Positions 1 through 7,964 of a stretch of 64,000 nt of DNA are shown here, piece by piece (within the stretch, counting starts at the first letter, position 1; each line of letters starts with the position of its first letter). This stretch comes from Trichococcus pasteurii (lineage in GTDB: Bacteria > Bacillota > Bacilli > Lactobacillales > Aerococcaceae). A model generated the notes under the pieces. The model did not search any database, had not been told where the DNA came from, and saw only the letters and a list, made by a program, of their open reading frames with translations. Location of the stretch: positions 1-64,000 of the forward strand of contig NZ_FONM01000009.1 of the NCBI RefSeq assembly GCF_900112935.1. Direction: 5' to 3'. Both the position numbers and the translations under genes were made by a program.

Positions 1-1
1 T

Positions 2-75
2 TCCGCAATAGCTCAGTTGGTAGTAGCGCATGACTGTTAATCATGATGTCGTAGGTTCGAGTCCTACTTGCGGAG
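2..75 (+). tRNA. tRNA-Asn (GTT)
   Basis: Complete cloverleaf: acceptor arms TCCGCAA/TTGCGGA, anticodon loop 34-40 with GTT at 36-38, and a T arm with GGTTCGAGTCC. No 3' CCA is encoded; T-rich sequence follows at once. It is the first gene of a twelve-tRNA cluster. Confidence 0.97.
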
Positions 76-127
76 TTTTTCGGTTAAGTCTCATGCATTT
101 GATATGAATAAGATTTTATCGGAACTT

Positions 128-216
128 GGAGAGTTGTCCGAGCGGCCGAAGGAGCACGATTGGAAATCGTGTAGGCGGGTTAAACTGTCTCAAGGGTTCG
201 AATCCCTTACTCTCCG
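128..216 (+). tRNA. tRNA-Ser (GGA)
   Basis: Class II tRNA with a long variable arm. The acceptor arms are GGAGAGT/ACTCTCC and the anticodon GGA is at 162-164. CCA is not encoded. Confidence 0.97.
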
Positions 217-240
217 TTTTCCCAGTATAATTAATTTCTT

Positions 241-312
241 GGTCCGTTGGTCAAGCGGTTAAGACACCGCCCTTTCACGGCGGTAACACGGGTTCGATTC
301 CCGTACGGATCA
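241..312 (+). tRNA. tRNA-Glu (TTC)
   Basis: Acceptor arms GGTCCGT/ACGGATC, with one G-T pair. The anticodon stem CCGCC/GGCGG holds TTC at 274-276. CCA is not encoded. Confidence 0.97.
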
Positions 313-328
313 TAATTACCAGCATTAT

Positions 329-401
329 GGAGGTTTAGCTCAGCTGGGAGAGCGTCTGCCTTACAAGCAGGATGTCGGCGGTTCGATCCCGTCAACCTCC
401 A
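329..401 (+). tRNA. tRNA-Val (TAC)
   Basis: Acceptor arms GGAGGTT/AACCTCC, anticodon TAC at 362-364, standard D and T arms. CCA is not encoded. Confidence 0.97.
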
Positions 402-403
402 TT

Positions 404-476
404 GGTTCCGTGGTGTAGGGGTCAACATGCCTGCCTGTCACGCAGGAGATCGCGGGTTCAAATCCCGTCGGAGCCG
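404..476 (+). tRNA. tRNA-Asp (GTC)
   Basis: It begins two bases after tRNA-Val. Acceptor arms GGTTCCG/CGGAGCC, anticodon GTC at 437-439, discriminator G. CCA is not encoded. Confidence 0.97.
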
Positions 477-493
477 TTTTTAATTTTTATTCT

Positions 494-566
494 GGTCTGA
501 TAGCTCAGTTGGTAGAGCACTTGATTGAAGCTCAAGGTGTCGGCGGTTCGAATCCGTCTCGGACCA
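494..566 (+). tRNA. tRNA-Phe (GAA)
   Basis: Acceptor starts GGTCTGA and the 3' half ends CGGACC plus discriminator A. The anticodon stem CTTGA/TCAAG holds GAA at 527-529. CCA is not encoded. Confidence 0.96.
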
Positions 567-579
567 TTTTTTATATGAT

Positions 580-660
580 GGAGGGATAGCGAAGTGGCTA
601 AACGCGGCGGACTGTAAATCCGCTCTTTCGGGTTCGGCAGTTCGAATCTGCCTCCCTCCA
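580..660 (+). tRNA. tRNA-Tyr (GTA)
   Basis: Class II tRNA with a long variable arm. Acceptor arms GGAGGGA/TCCCTCC, anticodon GTA at 614-616. CCA is not encoded. Confidence 0.97.
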
Positions 661-684
661 TTTTTTTGATTAAATTTTTAACAT

Positions 685-755
685 AGGGGTATAGTTTAAA
701 GGTAGAACTACGGTCTCCAAAACCGTCAGTGTGGGTTCAAGTCCTACTACCCCTG
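685..755 (+). tRNA. tRNA-Trp (CCA anticodon)
   Basis: Acceptor arms AGGGGTA/TACCCCT, anticodon CCA at 717-719, discriminator G. No 3' CCA tail is encoded. Confidence 0.97.
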
Positions 756-774
756 TTGTTTAACTTAATATCAT

Positions 775-848
775 GGCGATCGTGGCGAAGTGGTTAACGC
801 ACCGGTTTGTGGATCCGGCATTCGTGGGTTCAATTCCCATCGGTCGCC
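775..848 (+). tRNA. tRNA-His (GTG)
   Basis: The acceptor has eight pairs (GGCGATCG/CGGTCGCC), consistent with the extra G-1 that identifies tRNA-His. Anticodon GTG at 809-811. The last pair of the anticodon stem is a T-T mismatch. CCA is not encoded. Confidence 0.95.
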
Positions 849-856
849 CTCTTTAT

Positions 857-928
857 TGGGCTATCGCCAAGCGGTAAGGCAACAGACTTTGACTCTGTCA
901 TTCGTTGGTTCGAATCCAGCTAGCCCAG
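857..928 (+). tRNA. tRNA-Gln (TTG)
   Basis: Acceptor arms TGGGCTA/TAGCCCA, anticodon stem ACAGA/TCTGT with TTG at 889-891. CCA is not encoded. Confidence 0.97.
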
Positions 929-950
929 TTTTTTCAAATAGCAATATCTC

Positions 951-1021
951 GGCGGTATAGCCAAGTGGTAAGGCACAGGTCTGCAAAACCTCTATCACCG
1001 GTTCAAATCCGGTTACCGCCT
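951..1021 (+). tRNA. tRNA-Cys (GCA)
   Basis: Acceptor arms GGCGGTA/TACCGCC, anticodon GCA at 983-985, discriminator T. CCA is not encoded. Confidence 0.97.
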
Positions 1022-1059
1022 TTCCGATAGGTGATCTATCGTAATTAATTTATTATCAT

Positions 1060-1143
1060 GCCGGCGTGGCGGAATTGGCAGACGCGCTGGACTCAAAATC
1101 CAGTGCCCGCGAGGGCGTGCCGGTTCGACCCCGGCCGCCGGTA
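1060..1143 (+). tRNA. tRNA-Leu (CAA)
   Basis: Class II tRNA with a long variable arm. Acceptor starts GCCGGCG, anticodon stem CTGGA/TCCAG with CAA at 1094-1096. It is the last gene of the cluster and is followed within a few bases by a terminator. CCA is not encoded. Confidence 0.96.
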
Positions 1144-1150
1144 TCACACA

Positions 1151-1194
1151 AAAAAAGCTCCTGACGATGACATCATCGTTGGGAGCTTTTTTTT
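1151..1194 (+). terminator. Rho-independent terminator of the tRNA cluster
   Basis: Hairpin with arms built around AAAAAGCTCC and GGGAGCTTTT plus an inner GACGATG/CATCATCGT stem, ending in eight T residues. It starts about 8 bases after tRNA-Leu. Confidence 0.9.
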
Positions 1195-1217
1195 GCATAG
1201 CGAATCTCAGTTTGGGT

Positions 1218-1228
1218 TATAATATAAT
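1218..1228 (+). promoter_or_regulatory. Candidate -10 region for the acetyltransferase gene
   Basis: Two overlapping TATAAT hexamers (1218-1223 and 1223-1228). The only -35-like sequence is TTGCAT at 1193-1198, 19 bases before the first hexamer. This supports initiation near 1231-1236 and an ATG start further downstream for the gene. Confidence 0.45.
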
Positions 1229-1260
1229 CAGTGAATTTATATGCGAAAGTGGGCAGAGCA

Positions 1261-1755
1261 ATGGGTATCATTATCAGGAAATATAGCGACACTGATTTGG
1301 GGGCAATGACCAAAATTTGGAATCATATCGTCAAGGAAGGCCAGTACTTCCCCCAAGAAAATAATCTATCAGACAAGGAAGCAGCAGCCTTTTTCGCAGA
1401 TCAGACGTTTTCCGGCGTTGCGGAAGAAGATGGCGAAATAGTTGGTTTGTATATTCTTCATCCGAACAATATCGGACGTTGCGGTCATATCGCGAATGCC
1501 TCTTACGCGGTCAAAGCTGATCAAAGAGGGAAGCGTATCGGCGAAAAACTTGTGGTGCATTCGCTGGAGATGGCCAAGGAGTCAGGGTTCCGCATCATGC
1601 AGTTCAATGCCGTTGTTGCCAACAACAAAGGAGCGATCCATCTTTATAAGAAGTTGGGCTTCAAAGAGTTGGGGACCATTCCGGGAGGCTTCAAAATGGA
1701 TGATGGTAGTTTTGTGGATATCATTCCGTTTTATCTGGAGCTTTCCAGAATCTAG
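1261..1755 (+). CDS. GNAT-family N-acetyltransferase
   Basis: A 164-residue protein with the GNAT fold pattern: an N-terminal IIIRKYSDTDLGAM strand-helix, a central YAVKADQRGKRIGEKLV segment that carries the acetyl-CoA-binding Q/R-x-x-G-x-G/A loop, and a C-terminal AIHLYKKLGFKELG segment. It would transfer an acetyl group from acetyl-CoA to an amine; the substrate cannot be read from the sequence. The frame is open from a GTG at 1231, but that codon lies at the predicted transcription start, so the ATG at 1261 is preferred. It is a single gene between the tRNA terminator and its own terminator. Confidence 0.85.
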   Translation: MGIIIRKYSDTDLGAMTKIWNHIVKEGQYFPQENNLSDKEAAAFFADQTFSGVAEEDGEIVGLYILHPNNIGRCGHIANASYAVKADQRGKRIGEKLVVHSLEMAKESGFRIMQFNAVVANNKGAIHLYKKLGFKELGTIPGGFKMDDGSFVDIIPFYLELSRI

Positions 1756-1801
1756 ATCGAACGAAAGTAATGATGGGCAGGAGTGCCCGTCACTTCCAAA
1801 T

Positions 1802-1842
1802 AAAAACCATTCATCGCAATGAGTGCGACGAATGGTTTTTTC
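1802..1842 (+). terminator. Terminator after the acetyltransferase gene
   Basis: Arms AAAAACCATTCATCGC and GCGACGAATGGTTTTT around a 7-base loop, ending in a T run. It can also act on leftward transcription from the RpiR-type gene, whose stop is at 1871. Confidence 0.88.
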
Positions 1843-1870
1843 TGTATGTGATCAAAAATGAATGTTCCTT

Positions 1871-2755
1871 TTATTCCTTCAGATCCAACTGACGGATACG
1901 GCGTGGTTCTTCAAGTCTTGTAGCATTTTTCAATTTGTAACTGTAATTATTCAGGTAATCTTTTGAGAAATAGCCTGCATAAAGAACGTTCAGAATGAAA
2001 AGGATGGATTCCTCGGTCGAGAAACTGCTGATTTTTTTGTAGAGGCCCTCCCTGGAGGAGATGGTCAGGACGGTATCGATTTCTTTCCTCATGTAATTGT
2101 TCCCGTCACTGGTGATGCCGATCAGTTTGACTCCTTTTTCTTTCATTTCTGGAATGAACTTCATTGGTTCGCGTGAAACATCATTTCCCGCGTAGGATAT
2201 CAAGATTGCAGCATCTCTATTGGTGAGAGAATAAGCAATCATGCCGGTTTCCCCAGGAGCCGCCACTTCCACAATTTTTCCGATTGAGATCATCTTTCTG
2301 CGGAACAGTTGTGCCAGCAAATTGTTCGGACTCATCCCCAGCACAACGATTCTGTTGGCACCGACCAATTTATCGACTGCTTTTTCAAGGACAATGGAGT
2401 CGAAACGGTCGGCGGTATCGTGGATACTTTCGACTTGGATCGTAGCGATTTTTTTGATGATTTCGGAGAAGGAATCGTTTCTATCGAAAGGAATATTGGG
2501 ACTGATGTCGGAATAATGAATTTCTTCGTAACGGATTTCTTCGATCAGTGTCCGGATCAATTCCGTCCAACCGCTGAATCCCAATGATTTGGCGAACCTC
2601 ACAAGCGTTGCTTTTGATGAGTAGGTTTGTTGAGAGATGTCGTTCATCGTGTATTGGTTCAGTTTGTTTTTGTTCTGCATTATGAACTCGGCTATTTGTG
2701 ACCGGGAGTCTGTGTACAGGATTGTGTACTCCTCGATTTTTTGCAGCAGTTTCAT
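1871..2755 (-). CDS. RpiR/MurR-family transcriptional regulator (HTH plus SIS domain)
   Basis: A 294-residue regulator. Residues 1-75 form the HTH_6 domain (QQTYSSKATLVRFAKSLGFSGW is the recognition region) and about 120-255 form a sugar-phosphate-binding SIS domain (RIVVLGMSPNN, ILISYAGNDVSREPM). The ATG at 2755 is chosen because GGAGGTG lies just upstream; an in-frame ATG 21 bases earlier lacks a site. It is divergent from the beta-glucoside PTS operon, so it probably controls that operon in response to a phosphorylated sugar. No LicT/BglG antiterminator gene or RAT site is visible, so this regulator seems to replace that mode of control. The effector is unknown. Confidence 0.88.
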   Translation of the reverse strand: MKLLQKIEEYTILYTDSRSQIAEFIMQNKNKLNQYTMNDISQQTYSSKATLVRFAKSLGFSGWTELIRTLIEEIRYEEIHYSDISPNIPFDRNDSFSEIIKKIATIQVESIHDTADRFDSIVLEKAVDKLVGANRIVVLGMSPNNLLAQLFRRKMISIGKIVEVAAPGETGMIAYSLTNRDAAILISYAGNDVSREPMKFIPEMKEKGVKLIGITSDGNNYMRKEIDTVLTISSREGLYKKISSFSTEESILFILNVLYAGYFSKDYLNNYSYKLKNATRLEEPRRIRQLDLKE

Positions 2756-2846
2756 GGATACACCTCCGATTCGCATTTGTATTCTGCAGCTGCGATATGC
2801 TTCAACATGTATTATATCAGAAAGCTTCTTCTGTTATGAAATTTAA

Positions 2847-2860
2847 TGAAAACGTTTCGC
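2847..2860. promoter_or_regulatory. Candidate operator 1 of the PTS operon (AAACGTTT palindrome)
   Basis: A palindrome TGAAAACGTTTCGC around a perfect AAACGTTT core, in the divergent region between the RpiR-type regulator and the PTS gene. It could be an RpiR-type operator or a weak catabolite-responsive element; its flanks match the cre consensus poorly. Confidence 0.4.
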
Positions 2861-2889
2861 AAAATTTCGCGTATTCCTATGAAGTTGAA

Positions 2890-2904
2890 CGTTTCCGTGA
2901 AACG
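2890..2904. promoter_or_regulatory. Candidate operator 2 of the PTS operon (CGTTTC-CGT-GAAACG)
   Basis: Perfect 6-bp inverted repeat CGTTTC/GAAACG with a 3-base centre, about 40 bases downstream of the first palindrome and sharing its GTTTC half-site. Two related sites of this kind in a divergent region fit a dimeric or tetrameric RpiR-family repressor. Confidence 0.45.
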
Positions 2905-2928
2905 CTGTTCCGACTTGGCTCTGATGTA

Positions 2929-2957
2929 TTGTAAAGGCACCCCTCGGAACGTATATT
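2929..2957 (+). promoter_or_regulatory. Candidate promoter of the PTS-glucosidase operon
   Basis: TTGTAA (2929-2934), 17-base spacer, TATATT (2952-2957). It lies about 25 bases after the second palindrome and 50 bases before the PTS start codon. Confidence 0.45.
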
Positions 2958-3008
2958 CAGTATGTAAAGCGAAAGCGCGCTATTCAAAAAAGGAGAGGGG
3001 TTTCCCGG

Positions 3009-4883
3009 ATGAGTAAAAAGTACGAACAGTTAGCGAAAGAAATCGTTGGATTGGTTGGAGGAGAAAAAAATGTCCGTAATCTGATACATTGTCAGACCAG
3101 ACTTCGTTTTGATCTTTATGAGGCATCAAAAGCAAATGCAGCTGAATTGAAAGCATTGAACGGAGTTGCGGGAGTCATCAACAGCGGAGGGCAATTTCAG
3201 GTTGTGATCGGCACGCATGTCAGTGAGGTATACGATGAAATTCAACCATTGCTTGGGGAAATGACTGAGTCAGCCGACGTTTCGGATAACAAAAAGAAAA
3301 ATGCTGCCCTTTTGGCAGTCGAATTCATTTCTTCAGCATTCACACCGATTATCCCTGCGATAAGTGGAGCCGGTATGATCAGAGCGTTACTTGCATTATT
3401 GGTATTGTTCAAAGTTATTTCCAATGAGAGCCAAACGTATTTCGTAATCAATTTCATGGCTGATGCCGTTTTCTATTTCCTGCCGTTCTTGTTGGCTTCC
3501 ACAGCAGCCAGAAAATTGAAATGCAGTCCTTATCTTGCGATGGCTTTGGCCGGCGTGTTGCTGCATCCAAATATGGGAAGATTGATCACGGAAGGGAATC
3601 CGGTGGAAATTTTTGCCATGCCGATGCGCCTGGTGAATTACGGATCCAGCGTCATTCCGATTTTGCTGATCGTCATCGTCCAGTCTTACATCGAAAGATT
3701 CTTTAACCGCGTCATTCCGAATGCAGTCAAAATCGTTTTCGTTCCGATGTTCACGATCCTTTTGACAGGCATCATTGCTTTAGTAGCTGTCGGACCGATC
3801 GGATCTTATGTGGGTGAATACATCGCTTTGGCATTTGAGATCATCCGTGGCGTTGCTCCTTGGGCACCGGCAGTCATCGTCGGAACGTTCTTGCCGATCA
3901 TGGTTATGTTCGGTATCCATACAAGCGTTGGCCCTTTGGACGTCATCCAATTGACTTCTGTCGGATATGCGAATATTTTTGGACCGGGCGCGATGGTTTC
4001 GAATATCGCGACAGGCGTTGCCGCACTGGTTACAAGCCGTGTCACAAAAGTACAGTCCGAAAAGCTGCTTGGCACATCAAGCGGGATCACTGCTTTGATG
4101 GGTATTACGGAACCGGCGTTGTACGGTATCGCTTTGCCGAAAAAATATCCGCTGATCGCAACGATGATCGGTGGAGGCGCCGGCGGATTGTATGCTGGTT
4201 TGAGCGGTGCTTCGAGATATGCGACAGGATCATCCGGTTTGCCGGCGATTCCTTTGTACATCGGGGAAGATATTTCAAACCTTTACAATATTCTCATCGC
4301 AATCGCCATCAGTGCAGTCACGACAGCCATCGCAACTTACTTGCTGAGTTTGAAATATGAGAAAGCGATTGTGGTTGCTGATAATGAAGAACCGCAAGAA
4401 TCGACAGCGACTCAAACTATCCAAGTTGCAACTGTCAGCATCAACAGCCCAATCAACGGAGAAATGTTGCCGCTGTCTGAAGTGCAGGATGAAGCCTTTT
4501 CCGCTGGAATGTTGGGCAAAAGGGTAGCCTTTGAACCTGTTGAAGGAAAAGTCATTGCGCCTTTCGACGGTGATGTGGTCAGTCTGTTCCCTACAAAGCA
4601 TGCCATCGGTCTTCTGTCCAATGATGGCGTGGAACTGCTGATTCATGTAGGCCTTAACACCGTTGACTTAAACGGAAAATTTTTCGAAGCACATGTCAAG
4701 CAAGGGGATCAAATCAAGCAAGGCCAGACCCTATTGACGTTCGATCTGGAAAGCATCCGCGAAGCCGGTTACGTGACCCAAACACCTGTAGTCGTAACGA
4801 ATACAGGGAACTATAGCGATGTAAAACACGATGATCTGGGAATTAAAAATAGCAACAATGTGATGCTGACGGTTCACATTTAA
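3009..4883 (+). CDS. bglP: Beta-glucoside-specific PTS transporter, EIIBCA
   Basis: A 624-residue fused PTS permease with domains in the order IIB-IIC-IIA. IIB (1-85) has the phosphocysteine C28 in LIHCQTRLRF. IIC (about 105-460) has many hydrophobic segments and GIHTSVGPLD and GITEPALYGI motifs. IIA (about 480-624) has the GVELLIHVGLNTVDLNG histidine motif. It imports and phosphorylates beta-glucosides such as cellobiose, salicin or arbutin. A strong AAAGGAGAGGGG site precedes the ATG. Only 18 bases separate it from the phospho-beta-glucosidase gene, so the two form an uptake-hydrolysis operon. Specificity within beta-glucosides is inferred from family and neighbour. Confidence 0.93.
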   Translation: MSKKYEQLAKEIVGLVGGEKNVRNLIHCQTRLRFDLYEASKANAAELKALNGVAGVINSGGQFQVVIGTHVSEVYDEIQPLLGEMTESADVSDNKKKNAALLAVEFISSAFTPIIPAISGAGMIRALLALLVLFKVISNESQTYFVINFMADAVFYFLPFLLASTAARKLKCSPYLAMALAGVLLHPNMGRLITEGNPVEIFAMPMRLVNYGSSVIPILLIVIVQSYIERFFNRVIPNAVKIVFVPMFTILLTGIIALVAVGPIGSYVGEYIALAFEIIRGVAPWAPAVIVGTFLPIMVMFGIHTSVGPLDVIQLTSVGYANIFGPGAMVSNIATGVAALVTSRVTKVQSEKLLGTSSGITALMGITEPALYGIALPKKYPLIATMIGGGAGGLYAGLSGASRYATGSSGLPAIPLYIGEDISNLYNILIAIAISAVTTAIATYLLSLKYEKAIVVADNEEPQESTATQTIQVATVSINSPINGEMLPLSEVQDEAFSAGMLGKRVAFEPVEGKVIAPFDGDVVSLFPTKHAIGLLSNDGVELLIHVGLNTVDLNGKFFEAHVKQGDQIKQGQTLLTFDLESIREAGYVTQTPVVVTNTGNYSDVKHDDLGIKNSNNVMLTVHI

Positions 4884-6371
<1,488 letters not shown>

Positions 6372-6411
6372 TTGATTCAGGGGCACAGATTGACAATTTT
6401 CGATGCATTAT

Positions 6412-6468
6412 AAAAAAAAGAAGTCTGAAAGAACCCAGAATGTGTGGGAGTTCTTTCAGACTTCTTTT
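6412..6468. terminator. Terminator after the PTS-glucosidase operon
   Basis: Perfect 17-bp arms at 6418-6434 and 6450-6466 (AAGAAGTCTGAAAGAAC and its complement), with an A run before and a T run after, so it can work in both directions. Its right edge overlaps the -35 region of the next gene. Confidence 0.92.
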
Positions 6469-6498
6469 GGCAACAAATGCATACATTTGTTGTATACT
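6467..6498 (+). promoter_or_regulatory. MerR-type promoter of the first merR-like gene
   Basis: TTGGCA (6467-6472) and TATACT (6493-6498) are 20 bases apart. Inside that spacer sits a perfect 7-bp dyad, ACAAATG-CATA-CATTTGT (6473-6490). An over-long spacer containing a dyad is the hallmark of promoters untwisted by MerR-family activators, so autoregulation is likely. Confidence 0.65.
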
Positions 6499-6523
6499 GT
6501 ATGCGAGAAAGGGTGATTGAGTT

Positions 6524-6901
6524 ATGAATATATCTGAAGCTGCAAAAATTTCCGGGCTCACTGCTGCAACGTTGCGTTATTATGAAAGCGAGGGCCTGAT
6601 ACCGCCAGTTACCCGCAAAAACGGCGGGGTCCGGGATTACCAAAAAGACGATCTTGGTTGGATCGATTTCATCAAATGCATGCGCAGCTCGGGGATGTCG
6701 GTCGAGTCCCTCATCGAATATACGACGTTGTTCAGAAACGGGAAAGAGTCGGATGAAGCGCGCAAAAATATTTTGATCAGGGAAAGAGATCAACTGCTTG
6801 CCAAACAGAAGGAAATCGGTGAAACGATCGAGAGGCTGAACGGAAAAATCAAAAGCTTTGAAGGCAATCTGAAGGCTTCCGAAGAGAGTCTCCCGCATTA
6901 A
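6524..6901 (+). CDS. MerR-family regulator, paralogue 1
   Basis: A 125-residue regulator. Residues 1-70 form the winged-helix MerR domain (ISEAAKISGLTAATLRYYE, then NGGVRDYQKDDLGWIDFIKC); residues 75-120 form the dimerisation coiled coil. There is no metal-binding Cys cluster at the C terminus, so it resembles the AdhR/YraB-like group that responds to small organic electrophiles or stress rather than metal-sensing MerR. The ATG follows GAAAGGGTGATTGAGTT. It is a close paralogue of the product encoded at 9767-10120, including near-identical DLGWIDFIKCMR and IESLIEYT segments. Inducer and targets are unknown. Confidence 0.85.
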   Translation: MNISEAAKISGLTAATLRYYESEGLIPPVTRKNGGVRDYQKDDLGWIDFIKCMRSSGMSVESLIEYTTLFRNGKESDEARKNILIRERDQLLAKQKEIGETIERLNGKIKSFEGNLKASEESLPH

Positions 6902-6991
6902 AGATATTTCCAGTTTTCATAGCTGGAAAACAAAACCAATACAACAGCATGAAGCCCGTTATGGTTCCTACAAAAAAAATGACCATCCGGC

Positions 6992-7022
6992 TTGACTTAA
7001 TGTTTAGGTTAAGTGTTAAGGT
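6992..7022 (+). promoter_or_regulatory. MerR-type promoter/operator of the SDR gene
   Basis: TTGACT (6992-6997), 19-base spacer, weak -10 TAAGGT (7017-7022). The spacer region holds the dyad ACTTAA-N8-TTAAGT (6995-7014). The same dyad with the same geometry occurs before the second merR-like gene and the second glucosidase gene. Confidence 0.7.
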
Positions 7023-7055
7023 AAAACCATCAAAGAATCAGAGGAGGAACATAAA

Positions 7056-7793
7056 ATGAAATCATTGACAGAAAAAGTGGTCATCATCATGGGTGCTTCA
7101 AGCGGAATCGGTGAAGCGACCGCACGGCTATTGGCTGAAAAAGGGGCAAAACTGGTGATTGCGGCACGCCGCGAAGAACGCCTGGTTGAAATCAAAGATT
7201 CATTGCCGGACGCAGAACTTGTTTACAAGGCAGCGGATGTATCCAATTATGAGGATGTAAAAAATGTGGTCGATTTGGCTGTCGAAACTTACGGCCATGT
7301 CGATGTGCTGTTCAACAATGCCGGGATTATGCCTACCGCACCATTGGTTGAAGGTCGCCGTGACGAGTGGCAACAAATGTTGGATATCAATATCATGGGT
7401 GTATTGAATGGCATTTCTGCAGTGCTGCCATTGATGGCAGAGCAAAAATTTGGTCACATCATTTCGACCGATTCGGTAGCAGGGCATGTTGTCTATCCTG
7501 ATTCAGCGGTATACTGCGGCACAAAATTTGCCGTGCGCGCCATCATGGAAGGATTGCGTCAAGAACAACGCAAGAATAATATCAAATCGACCATCATTTC
7601 CCCAGGGGCTGTGCTAACAGAATTGTACAAAACGATCAGCGACAGCCAGATTGCCGAGGAAGTGCACAAGGCACAAGTAGAACGAGGCTTGAGGTCGGAA
7701 GATATCGCTATGGCAGTAGTATTTGCGATCGACACGCCAGATCGCATGTCCGTCAGTGAAATGATTGTCCGTCCGACAACACAATCGATATAA
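7056..7793 (+). CDS. Short-chain dehydrogenase/reductase
   Basis: A 245-residue classical SDR: cofactor motif GASSGIG at residues 12-18, the NNAG motif near 86-89, catalytic Ser near 140, and the YCGTK Tyr-Lys pair near 153-157. It would reduce or oxidise an alcohol/carbonyl with NAD(P)(H). The arginine pair in AARREERL after the second strand suggests NADP(H). An AGAGGAGGAAC site precedes the ATG. It stands alone behind a MerR-type promoter, which suggests induction by a reactive carbonyl or quinone-like compound; the substrate is not readable. Confidence 0.88.
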   Translation: MKSLTEKVVIIMGASSGIGEATARLLAEKGAKLVIAARREERLVEIKDSLPDAELVYKAADVSNYEDVKNVVDLAVETYGHVDVLFNNAGIMPTAPLVEGRRDEWQQMLDINIMGVLNGISAVLPLMAEQKFGHIISTDSVAGHVVYPDSAVYCGTKFAVRAIMEGLRQEQRKNNIKSTIISPGAVLTELYKTISDSQIAEEVHKAQVERGLRSEDIAMAVVFAIDTPDRMSVSEMIVRPTTQSI

Positions 7794-7869
7794 AATATAG
7801 CCATCGAGGCGGTGAACGCGGTAGCGCAAAAAAATGGCTGATTAGTGCTGCTTGCGGACCAGTCGAACC

Positions 7870-7918
7870 AAAAAATCCCTTCCGACGTTGTGCAACTGAC
7901 GTCGGAAGGGATTTTTTT
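7870..7918. terminator. Bidirectional terminator between SDR and Dxs-like genes
   Basis: Arms AAAAATCCCTTCCGACG and CGTCGGAAGGGATTTTT around a 12-base loop, with A and T runs on either side. It serves the two convergent genes. Confidence 0.92.
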
Positions 7919-7964
7919 GATGTAGTGATGAAATTATCGGGACAGGGTAATGCCGTAAAATGGT

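Noticed and set aside
68-661. Short open frames across the tRNA cluster
   Set aside because: They are formed by tRNA gene sequence on either strand and have no ribosome sites.
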